Assembly: GCA_025201865.1 (NCBI GenBank)
Contig: MU602667.1
Span: forward strand, 167,961 to 196,874
Origin: Ramicandelaber brevisporus
Lineage: Eukaryota; Kickxellomycota; Ramicandelaberales; Ramicandelaberaceae
Direction: 5' to 3'
Length of the DNA stretch: 28,914 nucleotides
Positions 8,549 to 16,197 of this stretch are shown here, in pieces. The notes under the pieces are model-generated. The model did no database searches. It worked only from the letters and a program-made list of their open reading frames with translations, and was not told the DNA's origin. The first letter of the stretch is position 1; the number at the start of each line of letters is the position of its first letter. The translations under genes were made by a program, and so were the position numbers.

Positions 8549-8739
8549 TCTCAATGTTACTACATGGAAGCTTAATTACATTTTTAATAATACTAATAAG
8601 AAGAAGAAGAATAGTAATATGCTATACTAATTCAGTATGGATAAACAAAAGTTAATAACCAAAATAACTAAAAATAATAAAAGCAATGAAAAAACAAAAT
8701 AGAAAACAAATAAAAGACAATGATAAGGAGGAAAGTGAT
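8549..8739. terminator. Convergent 3' ends of membrane RING gene and smc6
   Basis: This 191 bp gap is A-rich on the plus strand (about 8640-8720 is nearly all A/T) and carries several AATAAT/AATAAA-like hexamers (for example AAATAAAAG near 8707). Polyadenylation sites for both genes are expected here; exact sites cannot be read. Confidence 0.45.
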
Positions 8740-11700
8740 CTAATGAAGGTCTGGCTGAGCTTGGTTCATGCGTTCTGGATCACGAAGACGGTTGATCTTG
8801 ATATCACTAGCAGGCATAACGTTACCCATATCCTGAGGAGTGATTAAAATGTACTGGGTTGACGGAGTCTTGCGCGCATTCTCAATAATCATTCGCATGC
8901 TTTGACGACGATTGACAGCGTCCATGAATACATCAAATTCATCGAGACAGCGCATTGGGCAGCCAATTGCGTCCCACAGTGCAAGAAGCAATGAAATGGT
9001 GGAAAATGACTTTTCACCGCCAGAGAGCAAGCGGGGATCCTTATTAAGATCATCGCTTGCACTGTGATCGTGTCCATGTTTGCCGCGACGATGGCCACGA
9101 GAAGCGTGAGAGGCGTGAGCGTCGGCTTCATCGGTCTCATGGATAGCGCGCTCGGCAGCAAGTACAGCAGAGAGAGAGGTGTTTGTATTTACACGGGGGA
9201 GTAATGTTTTGGCAATGTGATCAAATTCCAATTGGCCAGTATAACCACGCTGTGTCAAATTCATCAGGAAATGCTCTTTTGCACGAATCGAAATGTTTTT
9301 AAGGAACTTGTCCCACGATTCTCGGCGCTCACTCAGTGCCAATTTCAGCTGCTTAATCAAGTTCTTATCATCATCCAAGTCTTTTTTAGATTTCAAATAA
9401 AGTGCACGGTGACGCTGCATTTCCTGGGCCACAACTTCAATTGATGTTCCATGTAAGCGCTCAACCTCTTCCAAACGAGCTCTGGTTGTATTTTGACGGC
9501 GCTTCAAGCGCTCAACAGTCTCTTTTGCTGGGACTATAACGCGTTCAGGGCAGAGTTGTTTTGCAGTCTCAATCAAATTTTCAACGGAGGCGCGATGAGC
9601 ATCAGTTTCAGACTGTGCAATATTGACGCGCTCTTGTTCTCTACCCAGCATGTCATTCCAATGGGTTAAATCTGATGTATTTTGTGCCAAATTGATTCTG
9701 GCATTCTTGAGGTTCAGTTCAGCAACGTTCAATAAATCAGCATGGCCAGATATTTTCATAGATAGGTTATTAATTTGATTTATAATATCCTGCAATGTCT
9801 GATTATCCTGGTGCTTCTTTGCAACCAAATCAGTGAACTGAGCCAAAATAGTCTCGATTTGAGATTCAATTTCTTTCTTTTCATCTTCATACACTTGCAA
9901 TCCAACAGGTTGATCTGCACTGCGCAACGTCTGCTTAATTCTTTCAATCTCAGCCTCCAATCCATCTTTAATTGATCTCTCTTTTCTGATTTCATTATTG
10001 AGCTCTCTCATTTTCATTTCAACACCACGTTTATCTTGATTTTGGAATTCAATTTGCTTAGTTAATTTATTCAATGACACTTTGTTTTGTTCAATCTCAT
10101 TTCTAGTTTCTGCCATTTCACTATCTACCGAGTGGGTTAATCTCGGCTGATATGTTATTCCGGGTAAGGCAGTTGTAGTCAGCTTTCCTTCATTTTGAGT
10201 CACTCTAAATCCATCCATAGTATAACAGCGCTCTACATTGTACGGCTGATTTTTCATAAAATCATCGGCGTCTCTTCTTTGTTCAACCAGCGCTGATGCC
10301 TCAATCTTGAACGTGTTGATCAATATTCTCTTCACAAATTCATTCTCAAAATCTAAGACACGCAGCATTGTATTTATATTAACACTTGGTTCACCCTGAG
10401 AATAATCAAACAATTCCATAGCAGTCACATAAATGTTGGATTTACAGCCAGCCTTTCTCATCATTTGATCTAAAATGTCTCTGTCTTCATATCTTTCAAC
10501 CACAAATGCATTCAAAGCTGGATTCAATACAGTCTCAAACACTTTGCTCCATCTAAGATTCTTTAATCTAATATATCTGCCCAGCGGCCCAATAGGAGCT
10601 GATCCACTCCATCTGCGGTATGAGCCAATCATATTCACTACCTGAGCCACTCCGTTTCCATATGCACTCATGCGGTCTACCTTTTGTCTATCCAGCAACT
10701 TCATCTTATTTTCCAAAGACGAAACTTCATTTTGCAACTGACGCCGCTTCCCATGCAAGTCATTCATTGCATCCTCTGTCAACATTAATTTGTTTGATAG
10801 CTCACCAACTGATGTTTCAATTGAGTTTATAGTTAAGTTACACTTTTCAACTTTTTCATTCAAATCCAAAATTCCTCGTTCAATTCTAGCTCTCTTGCCT
10901 GAATCTTCAGTCAAGAATCTCTCCTTTTCTCTCTCGATGGCCAACTGCACTTCAGCTAATGATTCCCTTTTGAGTCTAATTTCTTGATTAATTTGCTCAC
11001 TAGTCAGATCATATTGATAGATGGCCGATTCATAAATGTGCTTTTCTTGCCCCAATCTGTTAATTTCATCAAGTGTGGGCTGTCTCTCTGTTGATATTCT
11101 ATTGATTTCATTTTCGGCCGCACTAACATTGCTGTCCAATTCATTTGTTTTTGAATTACACTGCTCAATATGATGCAAAATCGATGGAATCTTTTGCGAA
11201 GCCTTTTCCGACTTTTTGATCAAATCCTCTAATTTGTTCTCCTCATCAATAACCAATCTCCACACAATTAGTTTATCAATATTTTCAATTTCCACTTGTA
11301 AACCACGCGCCTTTTCCATGTCGACATATTTCAATTCCCATTTTCTAGCTTCTTCCATTAGATCTCTTACAGACTCCTCTCTTCTATCCAATGATCTTTC
11401 GTGTTTATCCACATTGACCATAACTGAATCCAAGTCTGTTTTCAACTGTGTCAGCTGAGTTCCTCTTAAAAAGAACTTGTACTTTTCATGCGGATCGGTT
11501 GAACTCAAAAACTGTCTCGCTGTATCTTGATTGAGTACTGTCAATGGATTGTCCACCTGAATTGCCATGTGATCACAAATTGCTGATAGTGCTTCTCTTT
11601 TGTTTGATATAATTTTATTGCCAGAGTTTCTAATTTTATACTGACTGCCTTTGCTAGTTGTATTAGTGCTACCACTATTATTGGTGGTGGTGTTGTTATT

Positions 11701-12408
11701 GTTGCCATCATCAATAATACCTTCGATGATGCGCTCCACTATAATAGTTTCGCCAAATACAGCTGGCTGGAATGCATCTCTACCCTTGTTGCGAATGCAT
11801 ACTTTAATTATAGCACGGGATGCACCTTCTCTCACAAATGATGATAACCGAGTGGCTCTGTTTGTAAATGATGTCCTTCCTCCGAGGCATATAATCAATG
11901 CAGTTAAAATTGCACTTTTGCCAGATCCATTTCTTCCAATCACAAAGTTAATTCGAGGTCCAAACTCCACCTTAAGATGGCGATGACACATAAAATCAAT
12001 CAATTCAATGCTCTCAATAACTCCCATTTCGGCTTCACTAATAGTTTGAGTACTATGTTGCGATGGAGCTCGTGAAATCAAAGCGTCAAACTCACGAGCG
12101 TCTTCTTCATCATCATCATCATTATCATTATCATCGCCATTCATATCATGCCCAGTATACTCATTCGCACCATCCACCTCTTCGTCCTCTTCAATTTCTT
12201 CTTGGCCATAGCCTGTGTCTTCATCTTCAGCTTTGTAACGTTTGCTTGATCTACGCTTAGAAGCAGTAGTCACACGCTGTTGCTGCGGATATTGTTGTTG
12301 TTGTTGTTGTTGTTGTTGCTGTTGTTGTTGCTCATCGTAGTCACTGCCCTCGCCATCACTATCTGGACTCGTCAGAGCAGCTCCGCGCTTGACTCCACGA
12401 CCTGCCAT
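8740..12408 (-). CDS. smc6: Smc6, SMC5/6 complex ATPase
   Basis: 1222 residues in one exon. The N-terminal tail holds polyQ (27-39), a basic patch and acidic runs (about 60-105). The head starts with VIESIELIDFMCHRHL and Walker A GRNGSGKS at 158-165. Long coiled coils flank a hinge at roughly 600-790 (GPLGRYIRLKN, ALNAFVVERYEDRDIL). The C-terminal head has the ABC signature LSGGEKSFST at 1128-1137 and Walker B MRCLDEFDVFMD at 1152-1163 with D1156/E1157. The CHRHL and DEFDVFMD motifs separate Smc6 from Smc5 and other SMCs. Smc5/6 acts in recombinational repair, replication-stress tolerance and rDNA stability. A His/Ala/Ser-rich insertion (1083-1126) lies directly before the signature motif. 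No intron is needed. It shares a 503 bp divergent promoter region with the Mid2-like gene. Confidence 0.97.
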   Translation of the reverse strand: MAGRGVKRGAALTSPDSDGEGSDYDEQQQQQQQQQQQQQYPQQQRVTTASKRRSSKRYKAEDEDTGYGQEEIEEDEEVDGANEYTGHDMNGDDNDNDDDDEEDAREFDALISRAPSQHSTQTISEAEMGVIESIELIDFMCHRHLKVEFGPRINFVIGRNGSGKSAILTALIICLGGRTSFTNRATRLSSFVREGASRAIIKVCIRNKGRDAFQPAVFGETIIVERIIEGIIDDGNNNNTTTNNSGSTNTTSKGSQYKIRNSGNKIISNKREALSAICDHMAIQVDNPLTVLNQDTARQFLSSTDPHEKYKFFLRGTQLTQLKTDLDSVMVNVDKHERSLDRREESVRDLMEEARKWELKYVDMEKARGLQVEIENIDKLIVWRLVIDEENKLEDLIKKSEKASQKIPSILHHIEQCNSKTNELDSNVSAAENEINRISTERQPTLDEINRLGQEKHIYESAIYQYDLTSEQINQEIRLKRESLAEVQLAIEREKERFLTEDSGKRARIERGILDLNEKVEKCNLTINSIETSVGELSNKLMLTEDAMNDLHGKRRQLQNEVSSLENKMKLLDRQKVDRMSAYGNGVAQVVNMIGSYRRWSGSAPIGPLGRYIRLKNLRWSKVFETVLNPALNAFVVERYEDRDILDQMMRKAGCKSNIYVTAMELFDYSQGEPSVNINTMLRVLDFENEFVKRILINTFKIEASALVEQRRDADDFMKNQPYNVERCYTMDGFRVTQNEGKLTTTALPGITYQPRLTHSVDSEMAETRNEIEQNKVSLNKLTKQIEFQNQDKRGVEMKMRELNNEIRKERSIKDGLEAEIERIKQTLRSADQPVGLQVYEDEKKEIESQIETILAQFTDLVAKKHQDNQTLQDIINQINNLSMKISGHADLLNVAELNLKNARINLAQNTSDLTHWNDMLGREQERVNIAQSETDAHRASVENLIETAKQLCPERVIVPAKETVERLKRRQNTTRARLEEVERLHGTSIEVVAQEMQRHRALYLKSKKDLDDDKNLIKQLKLALSERRESWDKFLKNISIRAKEHFLMNLTQRGYTGQLEFDHIAKTLLPRVNTNTSLSAVLAAERAIHETDEADAHASHASRGHRRGKHGHDHSASDDLNKDPRLLSGGEKSFSTISLLLALWDAIGCPMRCLDEFDVFMDAVNRRQSMRMIIENARKTPSTQYILITPQDMGNVMPASDIKINRLRDPERMNQAQPDLH

Positions 12409-12420
12409 TAACTCGAACGT

Positions 12421-12457
12421 GCGTTTGTGTGTGCGTTTGTGTGTGAGTGTGTGTGTG
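12421..12457. repeat. TG-rich microsatellite
   Basis: Interrupted (TG)n tract (GTTTGTGTGTG..., GAGTGTGTGTGTG) immediately upstream of the smc6 start codon. Confidence 0.8.
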
Positions 12458-12851
12458 TTCCACCGAAATCACAAAGAATGCCTTGTTTTGTTTTGTTTTG
12501 TTTTTTTTTGAGAGTAAAAAAATATACACAGAAGGAAGCGAAGCCTATCAACGTTCCCGAGTCTTCTGTACAACTTCTGTTATTGGCAGGCGGCTCTTGA
12601 AAAAAAAAATTGTTACCCCCTCGTCCTCCTCCTTCCCTGTCGATCCTTGCTCCGACATCACCTCTTCTTTTTTTATTATTATTGTTTGCACCACTTCGTC
12701 TTTGTTGATCGACCACCTTCAAGCCGTCTTCGAGAGTTATCTCGCTGGTTCTCACCTCGCCCGCCCTACTAGTCTCTTGCAGTGTCCTGCACTCTCTCAC
12801 ACAGTATCTCTCGCTCTAGATTCCGTGAATCTTTCTTCCTCTCTCTTTCCT

Positions 12852-12877
12852 TCCTCCTCCTCCTCCTCCTCCTCCTT
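12852..12877 (+). repeat. (CTC)n pyrimidine microsatellite in leader
   Basis: About eight CTC/TCC units in a longer C+T tract, 35-60 bp upstream of the Mid2-like start codon. Confidence 0.85.
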
Positions 12878-12911
12878 CTCGTTCTTTCTCCGCCTCTCCT
12901 CTCTCATTAGC

Positions 12912-13973
12912 ATGAAAGTGCACAGTGTTCTTGTGGGCGGCGTTGCGCTCGCCTCTATGCTCGCGTCGGTTACTGCGCAGGCCAACAACCTGCCTGTAAC
13001 CTGGACTACGTGGACCGTGGGCCGTGACGGTCGGACGACCAGCTCCGTATTCGTTTCATGGCCCGGTTCACCGACACCGCGTCCAACTTCTCCGACTACG
13101 ACCACCACCAGCTCGACAACCTCAGTTTCAACCTCAACGTCCCCGTCACCATCAACAGGCACCACGCCATCTACAACCCCAGTGCTGCCCACTCCGCTTC
13201 CGACATCAACTCCAAACACATTGTCTCCAACCTCATCTCCAACCACATCTGCTACGACATCGTCTCCAACATCGTCGAGTGATAGCAATGGCGGCAGCAG
13301 CAGCAGCGGTGCATCCAGCAGCACTCCAGTCCCAAGTGGAAATGGATCGAGCAAACCAACTGGATCATCGACCAGCGATTCAACCAACAGTGGACTGAAC
13401 GGAGATGGTTCATCATCTGGACTGAGCTCTGGAGCCACCATTGCCATTGCAGCCAGTGTTTCAATCATTGTGCTAGTACTGGCTACAATTGCTGCGGTGA
13501 TTATTCGTCGCAAGCGTCGTGCTGCTGCTGCGGATGCTGCAATTGTGGGCTCAGCTGGTGGATTTGATAATGGTGGATTTGGATATCAGTCGTCGGATCC
13601 ATATTCAGCCGAAAGTGGAATGAGAAGCGAAAAGCCAGCATTTGGTGCTGCAGCGGGCATTGGTGCAGTAGCAGCTATTGCAGCAGCTGGCAGATCAATT
13701 GCCAGACCAGAAAGCACATATTCTGCATCCCGAGCACCACTGGCATTAGCTGGAGCGGCTGCAGGTACAGCCTCTCGTGGCAGTCTGAATAACCACATGG
13801 ATGATGATAACGACGATGATGATAACAACAGCAACATCAATGGATTTGATCCAGAAGAGCCTCCAACCAGAGAATCAACCTATGTTGCTTTCAAGCATAA
13901 TTTCAACATGAATGAAGGTGGCGACAATCGTGAGTCAAGAGCTGTCTTTTTACGCGAACTCAACGATGATTAA
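12912..13973 (+). CDS. Mid2/Wsc-like single-pass surface protein, S/T/P-rich ectodomain
   Basis: 353 residues from ATG 12912; the frame is open further upstream but the signal peptide MKVHSVLVGGVALASMLASVTA and the ATG-free leader fix this start. A short ordered stretch (LPVTWTTWTVGRDGRTTSSV, 27-46) is followed by a Ser/Thr/Pro region (50-172), expected to be heavily O-mannosylated. The transmembrane helix is at about 175-198, then RRKRR. The cytosolic tail has an Ala-rich stretch (242-285), an acidic run (297-304) and two ESTY motifs (RPESTYSASR and TRESTYVAFK). This layout is that of fungal cell-wall stress sensors (Mid2/Mtl1, Wsc) but there is no WSC cysteine domain, and sequence identity to Mid2 was not seen. 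A sensor role is inferred from architecture only; any type I mucin-like surface protein would look similar. Confidence 0.7.
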   Translation: MKVHSVLVGGVALASMLASVTAQANNLPVTWTTWTVGRDGRTTSSVFVSWPGSPTPRPTSPTTTTTSSTTSVSTSTSPSPSTGTTPSTTPVLPTPLPTSTPNTLSPTSSPTTSATTSSPTSSSDSNGGSSSSGASSSTPVPSGNGSSKPTGSSTSDSTNSGLNGDGSSSGLSSGATIAIAASVSIIVLVLATIAAVIIRRKRRAAAADAAIVGSAGGFDNGGFGYQSSDPYSAESGMRSEKPAFGAAAGIGAVAAIAAAGRSIARPESTYSASRAPLALAGAAAGTASRGSLNNHMDDDNDDDDNNSNINGFDPEEPPTRESTYVAFKHNFNMNEGGDNRESRAVFLRELNDD

Positions 13974-14194
13974 GCCAAACTGAATAACGAGTTATACTAG
14001 GAAAATAATAACATTAGTGCTCCTCCTCCAATCCATCTCCTATCCTCTATTTTCTTTTCTTTTCTTTTCCTTTCCTTTCCTTTCCTTTTTCTTTCTTTTT
14101 CAATCAATGTGTAATTTCGTATTCGTAATAGTAATAATGGTAGTTATTGAAGTTGTACATTAAACAAGTAGGAAGGAGGAGAGGAGACTAATGA
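13974..14194. terminator. Convergent 3' region with long pyrimidine tract
   Basis: 221 bp between the stop codons of the Mid2-like gene (+) and the DUF2462 gene (-). It includes a TTTTC/TTTCC tandem tract at 14051-14100. No gene is visible. Confidence 0.45.
14051..14100. repeat. TTTTC/TTTCC tandem pyrimidine tract
   Basis: About ten pentamer units, shifting from TTTTC to TTTCC, on the plus strand. Homopyrimidine DNA of this length can form triplex-like structures, but no role is shown. Confidence 0.85.
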
Positions 14195-14455
14195 TTATTT
14201 CTTCTTCTTTTTAGCATCCTGAGCACCTTCCTTGTCCATTGCCGACTTCATGATTGTCAACTTACCCACACTGCCTGCCTTGGTCGCCATTTGTCTCTCA
14301 ATATCTCGATTGATAGTGGCTGTGAGTCTCTTCTCGAGCTGCTTCTTCTGTTTCAGTGCAGTGTTCTTTGGTGCAATAACTCTTCCGCGCTTTGGTTGTG
14401 CGTGATCGGCTCTCTTGGCTGGCGCCTTTGACTTTTTGACTCCTCCTTGAACCAT
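14195..14455 (-). CDS. Small basic DUF2462/UPF0390 protein (C19orf53-like)
   Basis: 86 residues, ATG 14455, TAA 14195. The layout MVQGGVKKSK...PKRGRVIAPKNTALKQKKQLEKRL matches the DUF2462 family ('QGxxKxKxxxP...KRGxRxIAPKK...KKLxKxLxxxI...'), followed by INRDIERQMATKAGSVGKLTIMK and a lysine-rich end (AKKKKK). Members (human C19orf53/LYDG10) are small, very basic proteins; nucleolar or ribosome-related roles are suspected but not settled. Length is typical. It sits upstream of, and in the same direction as, the 3' end of the Nur1-like gene, 206 bp apart. Its leader carries CAACAG repeats (14541-14562, sense strand). Confidence 0.78.
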   Translation of the reverse strand: MVQGGVKKSKAPAKRADHAQPKRGRVIAPKNTALKQKKQLEKRLTATINRDIERQMATKAGSVGKLTIMKSAMDKEGAQDAKKKKK

Positions 14456-14661
14456 TCTGCTAACCTTTCTCTCTTTTCCTTTCTATCGGTCTCGTTCTGT
14501 GTCTCTTTCTTTGTTGATTGAAAGTGTCTAAAGTTAATGGCTGCTGTTGCTGTTGCTGTTGTCGATCGACTCGTTTGTTTCGAGATGCTGAGGTCGCTCC
14601 AATTTATTTCAAAATCTTTAGAGTGCTGAAATGAATTGAAAGGAAAGGAAATGAAATTAAA

Positions 14662-15861
14662 CTAATTACGAGGTGTTTTAGACTTTCTACGTGCCATTTG
14701 TGAAAACGGATTGAGATTACTATCATTTGAATGAGCAGAGGGTGATGCTTGAATATTCTGGTGGGAATGAGTGCTGGGCGAGTGCTGTACTGCTGTGTCG
14801 CGCTGAACAGAGCTGGCGTGAGTTGGAGTGAATGACTGTGGATAGTAGCTAGGCGGCTGTTGTAGTTGTGGATGAGGCTGTGGATGTGGTTGTGGCTGTT
14901 CTCTATAAGGAGAGAATTCCGATCTCAGTCTTCGCTGATCTTTAATGTGGTCACGAATGGCATCGTCAGTCATTACGCAAGCATCTCTTCTCTGATAAAA
15001 TACTCTTGGGTTGACCATCCTCATGTTATATTCATTCTGAACCTGACTATGCAATATCTGTTTATCACGCGTTCTTCCAGCATACCCTTCAATTAATGCG
15101 TGGCTCTGGATTCCAAACAGTGCCATACTTAGTATAAATCCAAACAGGTTCAGAGTCGACCCATTCCATATTTGAGTTCCGATAAACAGCTGAACGGGCG
15201 AAAACCATTGTAGAAGGGCAGTGGATATAATTGGCGGATTCCATATTCTGAGCTGCCACACTTTGGATGGTGTTGTTGAATCTACATTTCTAGTTGATTT
15301 GATGCCTCCGTAGAAATACAAATACGGTCTGCGAACCACATACCAAACGTAATGGCCAAGTATGGAATCAGTCCAAGCTGGCGCCGAGAAATCAAAGTCG
15401 ACTTGAATCAAATTTGGGCTGCTAACTGGATCATCATCTCTTCTTTCAAACAAGTGATATTTACGCCAACATGATCCGGCATACATTGCATTCACCACAC
15501 TAATGCCATATAATACTCCTCTCATCCACCATGCCCACCACGCACTTGAACACAACCATCGAGTCATTCTGCTATAAGAACCATAGGCTACTTTCATCTT
15601 GCACTCATTCTCTGACATGTTGCTTGCACTGGCCATCATATGGAATACAACAAACAGCACATTCAACGTGCACACTATCATCCACTTGGAGCGCCTCTGA
15701 AGATCATCCCAATCCAAGCTTTGAACTTCATCTGACAGCCATACTGATAGCTCGCCTGGTGCATTGGACAGCCTCTGTAACAGCGGCTCGCGCCGTACAA
15801 ACACCTTTCGCCCGTCAGCCGTAGTTGTCAAAGACGCCGATGGTCTTTTGGGTGTTTCCAT
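14662..15861 (-). CDS. nur1: Nur1-like nuclear rim membrane protein (DUF2418)
   Basis: 399 residues, one exon. Two hydrophobic segments near the N-terminus (about 59-78 and 106-130, Trp-rich) and two in the middle (about 206-228 and 234-254) give a multi-pass membrane protein. The DUF2418 signature is clear: LRIWNPPIISTALLQWFSPV (204-223), then a downstream block with DKQILHSQVQNEYNMRMVNPRVF (267-289), equivalent to the family's 'DK..l..EV..EY..KFV.PR'. The C-terminal 85 residues are Pro/Gln/His/Ser-rich and disordered, ending in a basic RRKSKTPRN. Family knowledge: Nur1 works with Heh1/Src1 (budding yeast, CLIP, rDNA anchoring) and with Lem2 (fission yeast, heterochromatin) at the inner nuclear membrane. 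It is divergent from a SAP-domain membrane protein across 210 bp. Family membership is firm; orthologue-level function is inferred. Confidence 0.82.
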   Translation of the reverse strand: METPKRPSASLTTTADGRKVFVRREPLLQRLSNAPGELSVWLSDEVQSLDWDDLQRRSKWMIVCTLNVLFVVFHMMASASNMSENECKMKVAYGSYSRMTRWLCSSAWWAWWMRGVLYGISVVNAMYAGSCWRKYHLFERRDDDPVSSPNLIQVDFDFSAPAWTDSILGHYVWYVVRRPYLYFYGGIKSTRNVDSTTPSKVWQLRIWNPPIISTALLQWFSPVQLFIGTQIWNGSTLNLFGFILSMALFGIQSHALIEGYAGRTRDKQILHSQVQNEYNMRMVNPRVFYQRRDACVMTDDAIRDHIKDQRRLRSEFSPYREQPQPHPQPHPQLQQPPSYYPQSFTPTHASSVQRDTAVQHSPSTHSHQNIQASPSAHSNDSNLNPFSQMARRKSKTPRN

Positions 15862-16071
15862 AGTCCAGTTTTTGTTTTTTTGTTCTTTTCACAGTAGCAC
15901 TCGAAAGTGCCAACCAGACACGTTAGCTCTCTCTCATAACACTGTTTTTTTTTTTAATTCACTTCTATTTTCACTCGCAAACAAACAAACACAACACGTT
16001 TGCAACACAACACAGTGCAACACAACGCGACACGTTTGCAACATCAGCATCTCAACTTCCAAACACAAGAA
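15862..16071. promoter_or_regulatory. Shared bidirectional promoter, nur1-like / SAP-membrane gene
   Basis: 210 bp between divergent ATG codons. It contains T-runs (15865-15890, 15945-15955), a CAAACAAACAAAC stretch, several CAACAC units, and two identical 14-mers ACACGTTTGCAACA at 15994-16007 and 16030-16043, start-to-start distance 36 bp. These are candidate protein-binding sites. Confidence 0.65.
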
Positions 16072-16162
16072 ATGGCTAATACGGACAGCACAGGTGTGTT
16101 GCCAAAGCGCCTTTCCAACATGCGCAAAGAGGCACTTGTAGGTACGTTTATGTTTTAGAGTA

Positions 16163-16197
<35 letters not shown>

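Larger units (their letters stand above)
12409..12911. promoter_or_regulatory. Divergent promoter region, smc6 / Mid2-like gene
   Basis: 503 bp between divergent ATG codons. It includes a TG microsatellite (12421-12457) in the smc6 leader, a TTTTG repeat with T-run (12484-12510), a 9-A run (12601), and a long pyrimidine leader with (CTC)n at 12852-12877 before the plus-strand gene. Bases 12481-12911 lack ATG on the plus strand; 12409-12654 lack ATG on the minus strand. Confidence 0.6.

Noticed and set aside
12447-12911. N-terminal extension of the Mid2-like frame
   Set aside because: The only ATG in this stretch (12478) is out of frame with the gene. The extension is pyrimidine-rich leader, and the signal peptide begins at 12912.
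12797-13513. 238-codon open frame on the minus strand opposite the Mid2-like gene
   Set aside because: It is the reverse of the S/T/P-rich repeat region, so its Val/Asp/Gly-rich product is a shadow.
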